Shown here: positions 1-5,608 of the stretch, piece by piece
Numbering within the stretch: the first letter of the stretch is position 1
Layout: each line of letters begins with the position of its first letter
NCBI GenBank assembly: GCA_001513505.1
Contig: LFTM01000203.1
Span: 1-9,482 of the forward strand
DNA: 9,482 bases
Direction of reading: 5' to 3'
Source: Clostridiales bacterium DTU092
GTDB lineage: Bacteria; Bacillota; Clostridia; Caldicoprobacterales; Caldicoprobacteraceae
Notes under the pieces: generated by a model
What the model was told of the DNA's origin: nothing
What the model saw: only the letters and a program-made list of their open reading frames with translations
The model's database searches: none
Translations under genes and position numbers: made by a program

Positions 1-488
1 ATCAAAGCAGGGTTAGTTATAAGAGCACGTCCTATTGCCACCCGCTGCTGCTGCCCTCCTGACAGTTGATTAGGCAGATGCTTAGCCCGATCCATAAGCC
101 CAAGAGTAGTCAGCAGTTCATTTAACCTTGCTTTATCCTCCTTCCTGCCATCAAGCAGTAAAGGGAGCATTATATTTTCTTCTACGTCCAGTACGGGAAT
201 TAAATTGTAAAACTGATAGATCAAACCTATTTGTCTGCGCCTGAAAATAGCCAGTTTTGATCTGTTCAGACGGTAGATATCGGTACCGTCAATGTAAACA
301 TTCCCCGAGGTTGGAAAATCCACGCCTCCAATTATGTGCAGCAGTGTCGACTTACCCGACCCTGACGGCCCGATAATAGCCACAAACTCACCCTTTTTTA
401 CCGAAAAGGATACATTATCCAGAGCGGCAACCGCCGTCTCACCTTTGCCATATACTTTTGTGAGACTTTCAACCCGTAGTATGTCCAT
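1..488 (-). CDS. ABC transporter ATP-binding protein, MacB/LolD/BceA type (C-terminus cut by window edge)
   Basis: ATPase subunit of an ABC transporter of the kind that works with FtsX-like permeases. The first 162 residues are visible, starting MDILRVESLTKVYG. Walker A GPSGSGKST is at residues 40-48, the Q-loop glutamine is in YQFYNLIP (about 92), and the signature LSGGQQQR is at 142-149. Walker B, the D-loop and the H-loop lie beyond the left edge. The ATG at 486-488 has GGAGG (495-499 on the plus strand) six bases upstream. It sits 106 bp downstream of the histidine kinase gene, on the same strand but with its own promoter and operator-like repeats. The order regulator-kinase-ATPase is that of Bce/Yxd-like peptide-resistance modules; a large permease gene would be expected next. 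The ATPase family is certain; the peptide-resistance role is inferred from context. Confidence 0.93.
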   Translation of the reverse strand, partial: MDILRVESLTKVYGKGETAVAALDNVSFSVKKGEFVAIIGPSGSGKSTLLHIIGGVDFPTSGNVYIDGTDIYRLNRSKLAIFRRRQIGLIYQFYNLIPVLDVEENIMLPLLLDGRKEDKARLNELLTTLGLMDRAKHLPNQLSGGQQQRVAIGRALITNPAL

Positions 489-523
489 ACAGCACCTCCA
501 ATAGAATTATTATTTCGAGGGTG

Positions 524-552
524 AGTATACCATAGTGATGTGACATTCATGT
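524..552 (-). promoter_or_regulatory. Activator-dependent promoter for the ABC transporter genes
   Basis: On the minus strand a good -10, TATACT, lies at 524-529. Seventeen bases upstream, the -35 position (547-552) reads ACATGA, a poor match to TTGACA. A good -10 with a poor -35 is typical of promoters that need an OmpR-family activator. The TGTGAC repeats at 539-578 cover and extend upstream of this -35 position. Confidence 0.5.
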
Positions 553-578
553 GACTCGTTCTGTGACAGTTCTGTCAC
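539..578 (-). promoter_or_regulatory. Operator-like cluster: three TGTGAC half-sites and a GTGACAG/CTGTCAC palindrome
   Basis: On the plus strand TGTGAC starts at 539, 550 and 562, spaced 11 and 12 bp, so the copies fall on about the same face of the helix. The last copy is half of a perfect palindrome, GTGACAG-TT-CTGTCAC (563-578). The core TGACA-N4-TGTCA closely resembles the TNACA-N4-TGTAA pattern that I recall for BceR-type regulators. It sits just upstream of the transporter gene, where the neighbouring response regulator would be expected to bind. Binding is inferred. Confidence 0.6.
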
Positions 579-594
579 CTTGTTAAATATCCGT

Positions 595-1599
595 TCATAT
601 AGTCGCCTTATACAGGCGAACAAAAAAAGTAGTCCCTGAACCTTGCCGGCTTTTTACCGTGATATCCCCATTTTGCTCCTTTATTATACTTTTTGCCATA
701 GCAAGACCGATCCCCACGCTGCCCGGTGAAGCGTTTTTACCCCTGTAAAATCGGGTAAATATGTGAGGCAGATCCTCTTTGCTTATTCCCGGCCCGTTAT
801 CGGATATACGGATTTCAAAGTAGATTGGATTATCCTTTGCGGTAACTTCAATTTTGTCATGTTCCCGAGTATGCTCTATACAGTTCTTCATAATGTTTAT
901 AATTGCTTCGGTAGTCCATTGTAAATCGCATATTAAAACCATATCCCCTCCCGTCACACTACAGGTAATTCCTTTGATTTCCATGGGTATAATCAGCGGT
1001 TTTAAAGCGTTTTCTATGAGAGTACGTACCTTAACCTCCTCGCGCTTCATCTTAATGACTCCTGCATCCAGCATGGCCATCTTAAGCAGGGAAGAAACCA
1101 GCCATTCTATACGCTTAAGCTGTGAAGAAATGCGAACGGTAAATTCCCGCCGCTTTTCAGGCGGCAAGTCCTGGTTATTCAGCAGATCAACCATAACCAT
1201 CATTGAAGTGAGAGGTGTTTTGAGCTGATGGGATATATCAGCCATATGCTCCGACAGGCGCAGTTTTTCATGCTGTAATTGTTTGTTGTACTCTGAAAGC
1301 ATCAAGGTTACCTTGTAAATCTCGTTCTTTAAAATGCTCAATTCCCCTTCCACATTATCCCGAATATCAAGGGAATGCTCTCCTGCACAAATCCTTCTCA
1401 AATAATCCGACAACTTTCTTATCTGTCTGTATCGATAGAATGTGAAAATAAAAAATGCCAAACATAATAAAAAAGCCGTAATCAAAACCAGGACTCCGGC
1501 TTCAACGCTATTCATAAAACCTGCAATAACAAGAGCTGCGCTTAAAATCAAAACACCAGCAGAAAATCTTTTTACCTCTTTATTTCTTAACAAAGACAC
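595..1599 (-). CDS. Intramembrane-sensing sensor histidine kinase
   Basis: Membrane histidine kinase, 334 residues. Two hydrophobic helices (about 12-28 and 35-54) are separated by only about six residues, so there is almost no extracellular sensor domain; BceS-type kinases share this design and sense through their transporter. A linker (55-115) leads to the HisKA box SHQLKTPLTS with phospho-acceptor His124, then the N box NIMKNCIEHT (Asn239), the G1 box DNGPGI (267-272), the F region FTRFYRG and the G2 box GIGLAMAK (296-303). All catalytic motifs are present. The start is GTG (1597-1599) with a GGGGGA-type ribosome site about ten bases upstream; no ATG lies earlier in a suitable place. It follows the response regulator by 60 bp, apparently in the same transcript, and precedes the ABC ATPase. 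The signal is not readable from sequence; cell-envelope antimicrobial peptides are the best guess. Confidence 0.92.
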   Translation of the reverse strand: MSLLRNKEVKRFSAGVLILSAALVIAGFMNSVEAGVLVLITAFLLCLAFFIFTFYRYRQIRKLSDYLRRICAGEHSLDIRDNVEGELSILKNEIYKVTLMLSEYNKQLQHEKLRLSEHMADISHQLKTPLTSMMVMVDLLNNQDLPPEKRREFTVRISSQLKRIEWLVSSLLKMAMLDAGVIKMKREEVKVRTLIENALKPLIIPMEIKGITCSVTGGDMVLICDLQWTTEAIINIMKNCIEHTREHDKIEVTAKDNPIYFEIRISDNGPGISKEDLPHIFTRFYRGKNASPGSVGIGLAMAKSIIKEQNGDITVKSRQGSGTTFFVRLYKATI

Positions 1600-1659
1600 C
1601 TGTTTTTATCCCCCTATTATCAAACTCTGCCTACTTTGAATTCTCTGAAAAGAACAAAG

Positions 1660-2334
1660 TTATATCCTGTATCCTACCCCGCGCACAGTTTTTATTATGA
1701 CAGGATTCTGCGGATCATCCTCTATCTTTTCCCTTAATCGCTTAATATAAACGGTGAGGGTATTGTCATTGACAAAATCACCTGACACATCCCAGATATG
1801 GTGCAACAGCTGGGCCCGCGTCAGTACCTGTCCCCTGTTGCTGATTAACATAAGCAAAAGACGGTATTCCAAAGCAGTCAAAAATATTTCTTTGCCATCC
1901 TTTTTTACATTACCCTCGGTTAGGTTAACGGTTAAATCCCCGATATTGATTATATGATCTTCCACGGATTTGCTGGTTCTGCGGAGAACAGCCCGAATTC
2001 GGGAATGAAGCTCTCTCAGCCTGAAAGGCTTTGTAACGTAATCATCGGCACCTATATCAAGGCCCATAATAACGCTGCCTTCATCATCCCGGGCTGTCAA
2101 AAATATTACCGGAGTATCCCCGCCCTTTGCTTTAAGCTTTTTGCATATGTCAAATCCGTTACCATCAGGAAGCGATATATCGATGATAGCAAAATCAAAG
2201 TCCTGAGCTCCAATTATATTCAAAGCCGACGCAGCGTTACAGCAGGTTGTGACTTCAAAGCCCTCCTGAGTCAGGGAATATTCAAGCCCTGCTGCGATTG
2301 CCTCATCATCCTCCACCAGCAGCAGTTTTATCAT
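1660..2334 (-). CDS. OmpR-family response regulator
   Basis: DNA-binding response regulator of 224 residues, normal for the OmpR/PhoB family. The receiver domain spans about 1-115, with acidic pair Glu8/Asp9/Asp10, phospho-acceptor Asp52 (IIDISLPDGNG), Thr80 and Lys102 (TKPF). The winged-helix output domain covers about 128-224 and ends in the typical TVRGVGYRI. It is the first gene of the kinase/transporter module and is the probable ligand of the TGTGAC operator at 539-578. The ATG at 2332-2334 is required because the receiver begins at once (MIKLLLVEDD). However, the strong ribosome site GGGAGG (2352-2357) is 17 bases away, too far for direct use, and is better placed for a mini-ORF that ends one base before this ATG. 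Translation may therefore be coupled. Confidence 0.95.
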   Translation of the reverse strand: MIKLLLVEDDEAIAAGLEYSLTQEGFEVTTCCNAASALNIIGAQDFDFAIIDISLPDGNGFDICKKLKAKGGDTPVIFLTARDDEGSVIMGLDIGADDYVTKPFRLRELHSRIRAVLRRTSKSVEDHIINIGDLTVNLTEGNVKKDGKEIFLTALEYRLLLMLISNRGQVLTRAQLLHHIWDVSGDFVNDNTLTVYIKRLREKIEDDPQNPVIIKTVRGVGYRI

Positions 2335-2335
2335 A

Positions 2336-2347
2336 TTACCAGCGCAT
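2336..2347 (-). other. Three-codon leader mini-ORF (Met-Arg-Trp-stop) ahead of the response regulator
   Basis: GGGAGG (2352-2357) is followed after four bases by ATG CGC TGG TAA; one base later comes the ATG of the response regulator. Ribosomes loading at this site would terminate next to the regulator start and could re-initiate. The SD-to-ATG gap is shorter than usual, so initiation may be weak. Whether it is translated cannot be seen from sequence. Confidence 0.35.
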
Positions 2348-2393
2348 AATTCCTCCCATTCAATAGTCTGGAGGTAAAAGCGCTGTACCCTCC
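2339..2393 (-). promoter_or_regulatory. Leader RNA with alternative pairings around the ribosome site
   Basis: In the minus-strand RNA, in order: GGAGG (2393-2389), CAGCGC (2385-2380), CCTCC (2374-2370), GGGAGG (2357-2352) and GCGCTG (2345-2340). CCTCC can pair with the first GGAGG. Alternatively it can pair with the ribosome site GGAGG while CAGCGC pairs with GCGCTG, which would bury the ribosome site and the mini-ORF start. The two folds exclude each other. The complementarity is seen directly; a switching role is inference. Confidence 0.4.
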
Positions 2394-2398
2394 TTTCA

Positions 2399-2426
2399 AA
2401 TATATGTTACCTGTTATTGTAATCAA
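2399..2426 (-). promoter_or_regulatory. Second candidate sigma-A promoter for the response regulator operon (P2)
   Basis: TTGATT (2421-2426) and TATATT (2399-2404) are separated by 16 bp on the minus strand. A transcript from here would start near 2392 and so lack most of the upstream GGAGG arm of the leader fold. It overlaps the better-matching P1. Confidence 0.35.
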
Positions 2427-2444
2427 GTCATAATCAAATATCAA
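2416..2444 (-). promoter_or_regulatory. Sigma-A promoter for the response regulator/kinase operon (P1)
   Basis: On the minus strand TTGATA (2439-2444) and TACAAT (2416-2421) are separated by exactly 17 bp, each with a single mismatch to consensus. Expected start is near 2409, giving a leader of about 75 bases. It begins only about 30 bp from the left end of the inverted-repeat element at 2475. Confidence 0.6.
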
Positions 2445-2474
2445 CCCAAACATAATAGCCCGCACATGCCCAAT

Positions 2475-2494
2475 TCGTTTTAAGAATATAATGC
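2475..2494 (+). repeat. Left terminal inverted repeat
   Basis: Reads TCGTTTTAAGAATA then TAATGC on the plus strand. It matches the minus strand at 2748-2767 in 18 of 20 positions; the two differences (T/C at position 15, G/A at position 19) are both transitions. Confidence 0.75.
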
Positions 2495-2747
2495 TGTAGA
2501 ATATAATGGAAATCCACCTTGCGAAAAGGTTTAGAACCTGTTAACGCAGCGGAGGATAAGGCCGAATCACTGTTTGAGCGACGCAAGTTTGATAAAGGCC
2601 CCGGAGTAAGTTTTATAGACTTTAAGCCATAGAGCACCAGTAAACGGAATAATATTCTTCTATTAATGAGCATTTGTTCAGAATATTATGGATGCCTTAG
2701 AGCTCCAGGGGTTGGAATTATATTCTTCAAAGACATATTTGTGATTG

Positions 2748-2767
2748 GTATTGTATTCTTAAAACGA
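2748..2767 (-). repeat. Right terminal inverted repeat
   Basis: Reads TCGTTTTAAGAATA then CAATAC on the minus strand, the partner of 2475-2494. It lies directly downstream of the TAG stop (2770-2772) of the GGDEF/HD-GYP gene. Confidence 0.75.
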
Positions 2768-2769
2768 TG

Positions 2770-5325
2770 CTACACAATATCCAGGAAGATTCTGACAATA
2801 TAGGGGTCAAACTGGGTTCCTGCATTTTTTCGTATTTCAGCTATTGCCTCTTCTCTGCTCATTGCTTTTCTGTAGGATCGATCGCTGGTCATAGCATCAT
2901 AGGCATCAGCTACTGCCAGGATCCGGCATATAAGTGGTATTCTCATGCCTTTTAAACCCCTGGGATAGCCCTTTCCATCCCATCGTTCATGATGGCATAG
3001 TATATATTCAGCTATGGATGCAAGTTCCGGAGTATTTTGAGCAATACGCCAGCCTATCTCAGGATGTTTTTTTATCTCCTCCCATTCCGCATCTGTCAGC
3101 GGCCCGGGTTTTTGAAGTATGCTCTCCCTAATGCCAACCTTGCCAATATCATGTAGCAATGCCAGAAGAGACAACTCATCAAGTTCTTTCAGTGACAGGT
3201 TTAACTCCTGTGCTATTGCAAAACAGTAATCCTTCAGACGCTGTGCATGCTCTTCAGTCTCCATACTCTTAGCAAACAGGGTGGACAGGAGAGTATTTAT
3301 GATGGCATTACGGTAACTTCTGCCTTCCATCAGCTTTCTCCTATACATCAGCTCTTCTGCGTCTTTTATTACCTTCTGGATATCATCAGATATATTTTTC
3401 TTTACCGCATAGCCCATTGCTATACTTAGCTGTGTTTTTAAACCTTTCTCATTTGCGCATCTTTCCTTAATATTTTCTATAATCCCCTGGACAACTTCTT
3501 CAGTTGCATAGGGCAAAAGCACCAAATATTCATCCCCGCCCCAGCGGACAATTATATCACCCTGTCGGCAGCATTCTTTCAATATCTCTGCTGCCCTTTT
3601 AAGAAGCCTGTCCCCTTCCTGATGCCCAAAAACATCGTTGGTCAGTTTAAGCCCGTTTACATCGGCAATAATTACAGCTATAGGAGTTATGTTGCTCGCT
3701 CCCATCTGTTCCAGCTGCTCTTCAAGATATCTACGGTTGTACAGACCGGTAAGAGTATCATGATAGCTAAATCTGAGAATTTGAGTCTGCCAGGCTCTTT
3801 CCTCAATTACATCGCGGAAAACCATAACCACACCAAATGTTTGTCCGTCCATATCCCTTATAGGAGCAGCACTGTCAGCTATCGGAATGCTACGGCCGTC
3901 CCTTGTTATAAGGATAGTGTGATTGGCCAGTCCTGCAACCTTGCCAGATTTTAGGACTTTATTTATCGGGTTTTCTACTTTTTCACCGGTTTTTTCACTT
4001 ACCAGCGTGAAAACCTCATCAAAATGCTTTCCTTTTGATTCTTCTTCACCCCAACCGGTAAGTATCTGAGCGACGTGATTAATCATAGTTATCCTGCCTT
4101 CGTTATCAGTGGTAACCACACCATCACCAATTGATAGCAACGTAACCCTGTGAAGCTCTTTTTCCCGGTAAAGCTCCTCTTTATATCTCTCCCTGTCGGT
4201 TACATCAAATATAATATGAAAAAGCAATTTCCCCTGATTATAAACTATCGGGCAGGAATATACATCTACTACCCTGGTTTCACCGTTTTTTAAAGTGTGA
4301 GGCATTATAAAATATCTCTTCTTACCTTCTAAAACCATGTTGCATTGTTCTTTCACTTCATCATCGGACAGCCCATTTAAATCCCGAATATTCATGCTCA
4401 AAAGTTCTTCCGTTGTATAGCCGTAAAACGAGCAGGCTGATGGATTGGCATCGACTATCCTCCCGGATTCCGGTTGGATAATCAGCATTATAGCCGAATG
4501 TTCATTAAACATCGACTGAAGACGAGATAAAAGCTCTTCCCTCTCTTTTTCTGCTTTTCTTTGCAGCGTGATGTCCTTTCGTGAGCCGACCAGATACTTT
4601 ACTTCACCATTTTTCAGTACGGGTGTAACCGTAGTCAGCCAGGTTCGTGTGCCTGCTTTAAACGGCAGTGTCTCTTCATATGTTGTAGGTGCTTTGGTAT
4701 CAACCGCCCGCTGATACCCTGCTTTAACGATTTCGCCCAGTTCTTTGCCCAGCACCTGGATTGGAGTCTTGTCCTTTATATCCTCAACGGTATAGCCAGC
4801 CAGCCTTTGATGAGCCGCATTATTTCTTATATAACGAAATTCACCGTCTTCTATTCTGGCCAAAAACATTGCATCCTGAGTAGCGTTGAAAATGGTATCG
4901 AGATCACCGGTCAGTTCCTTGAGTCTTACCTCATTCTCTTCAAGAGCTCTGATGCGGTCCATTTCCTGCGTTACATCCTGAAATATGCTAATCAGACGAT
5001 CTTCTTCAACCAAAAAAGCGGTAACCTTGTACCATCTTTTCAACAGAGTTGAATAATTTGTAAATTCAATTCTTTCACCGGTATGCAGAATCCTGTCATA
5101 CAACCCAATCCAGTCAAAGACTTCATCTTTACGGTTTTCGAAAATCTCCGTTACCTTTTTGCCAATTATATATTCCCTGCTTAGCCCGGTCATTTTTTCA
5201 AATGCCGGATTGACATCAAGAAATAAATAATCATTGGTACTTCCTGTCATCCCATCAGCCAGCTTGTGGTAGGCCCAACCAAAATCCACCTGTTTCAAAA
5301 TCCGTTGCCATACACAATTCTGCAT
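2770..5325 (-). CDS. Four-PAS, GGDEF and HD-GYP dual-domain c-di-GMP synthase/hydrolase
   Basis: Cytosolic signalling protein, 851 residues, without membrane segments or signal peptide. There are four PAS sensor domains at about 10-120, 140-255, 268-378 and 388-510; the junctions after the first and third read DVT (117-119, 374-376) and after the second DIT (251-253). The GGDEF domain (about 515-670) has GGDEY at 596-600 and an intact inhibitory I-site RQGD (587-590) five residues upstream, so it should make c-di-GMP with product feedback. The HD-GYP domain (675-851) keeps His693, HD 725-726 (LLHDIGKVGI), His754, His778-779 and the DGKGYP signature (783-788), so hydrolysis is also likely. The ATG at 5323-5325 has GGAGGAG about seven bases upstream. 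It ends naturally at the HD-GYP C-terminus, two bases before the inverted-repeat element. Ligands of the PAS domains are unknown. Confidence 0.95.
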   Translation of the reverse strand: MQNCVWQRILKQVDFGWAYHKLADGMTGSTNDYLFLDVNPAFEKMTGLSREYIIGKKVTEIFENRKDEVFDWIGLYDRILHTGERIEFTNYSTLLKRWYKVTAFLVEEDRLISIFQDVTQEMDRIRALEENEVRLKELTGDLDTIFNATQDAMFLARIEDGEFRYIRNNAAHQRLAGYTVEDIKDKTPIQVLGKELGEIVKAGYQRAVDTKAPTTYEETLPFKAGTRTWLTTVTPVLKNGEVKYLVGSRKDITLQRKAEKEREELLSRLQSMFNEHSAIMLIIQPESGRIVDANPSACSFYGYTTEELLSMNIRDLNGLSDDEVKEQCNMVLEGKKRYFIMPHTLKNGETRVVDVYSCPIVYNQGKLLFHIIFDVTDRERYKEELYREKELHRVTLLSIGDGVVTTDNEGRITMINHVAQILTGWGEEESKGKHFDEVFTLVSEKTGEKVENPINKVLKSGKVAGLANHTILITRDGRSIPIADSAAPIRDMDGQTFGVVMVFRDVIEERAWQTQILRFSYHDTLTGLYNRRYLEEQLEQMGASNITPIAVIIADVNGLKLTNDVFGHQEGDRLLKRAAEILKECCRQGDIIVRWGGDEYLVLLPYATEEVVQGIIENIKERCANEKGLKTQLSIAMGYAVKKNISDDIQKVIKDAEELMYRRKLMEGRSYRNAIINTLLSTLFAKSMETEEHAQRLKDYCFAIAQELNLSLKELDELSLLALLHDIGKVGIRESILQKPGPLTDAEWEEIKKHPEIGWRIAQNTPELASIAEYILCHHERWDGKGYPRGLKGMRIPLICRILAVADAYDAMTSDRSYRKAMSREEAIAEIRKNAGTQFDPYIVRIFLDIV

Positions 5326-5422
5326 ATATTCTCCTCCTCTATCCGTATGATAAGCAGCACTGAAGCAAAAGAACTATATCACATTTTTTTCCACAAAAAG
5401 CTTTATTTTTATTTATACACAT

Positions 5423-5449
5423 AAATCGGCCAATTGAATATAATATATC
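5423..5449 (-). promoter_or_regulatory. Weak sigma-D (motility)-like promoter candidate in the 283-bp gap upstream of the GGDEF gene
   Basis: The gap 5326-5608 is A+T-rich and holds no gene that I can see. Minus strand GCCGATTT (5423-5430) matches seven of eight bases of the sigma-D -10 GCCGATAT. Fifteen bases upstream the -35 position reads GATA rather than TAAA. No good sigma-A pair was found in this gap. The only other structured part is the GH26 terminator at its left-coordinate... right-hand end, 5572-5603. Confidence 0.2.
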
Positions 5450-5571
5450 CTTTTTCATTAACGATTGTTTTAAAATAATGACCAAAATTTACAGATGGCT
5501 CAAAAGATATGCATAAAAAAAGGCTGTTAATAATTAATAAACCACATTACTATGCTGTATAAATAAATATC

Positions 5572-5603
5572 AAATAAAAAACCTCCACCTATTATGGTGG
5601 AGG
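5572..5603 (-). terminator. Rho-independent terminator of the GH26 gene
   Basis: Eight-base perfect stem CCTCCACC (5582-5589) / GGTGGAGG (5596-5603) with a six-base loop. In the minus-strand RNA it is followed at once by TTTTTTATTT. It starts five bases after the GH26 stop codon. Confidence 0.92.
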
Positions 5604-5608
5604 ATAAT

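Larger units (their letters stand above)
2475..2767. mobile_element. MITE-like non-coding element with 20-bp terminal inverted repeats
   Basis: A 293-bp stretch without a convincing gene is bounded by near-perfect 20-bp inverted repeats. Inside are more copies of the core AGAATATAAT: plus strand at 2498-2507 and minus strand at 2717-2726. There are also local hairpins: ACCTT/AAGGT (2516-2530), AGGTT/AACCT (2527-2539) and ATAATATTC/GAATATTAT (2649-2689). The right end stops two bases short of the stop codon of the GGDEF/HD-GYP gene, and the left end is just upstream of the response regulator promoter. There is no transposase, as expected for a miniature element. I see no clear target-site duplication, so the mobile nature is inference. 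A structured RNA or a long-range stem is the alternative. Confidence 0.5.

Noticed and set aside
854..1228. Plus-strand open frames opposite the kinase, regulator, GGDEF, pgeF and nrdR genes
   Set aside because: All lie antisense to genes with full domain motifs, show no family signature and lack proper ribosome sites.
2434..2673. 79-codon minus-strand open frame across the inverted-repeat element
   Set aside because: Its reading runs through the left terminal repeat and the hairpins, and the product resembles no family I know. There is no good ribosome site, so it looks like a by-product of the element.
5463..5481. Partial likeness (TTGTTTTAAAATAATG) to the terminal repeat of the 2475-2767 element
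   Set aside because: It needs gaps to align and lies in very A+T-rich DNA with no partner copy nearby, so chance is the simpler reading.
5326..5608. c-di-GMP riboswitch between the GGDEF gene and the GH26 gene or upstream of GH26
   Set aside because: I looked for the conserved GEMM-I/II core pattern by eye on both strands and saw none. The only clear structure is the GH26 terminator.
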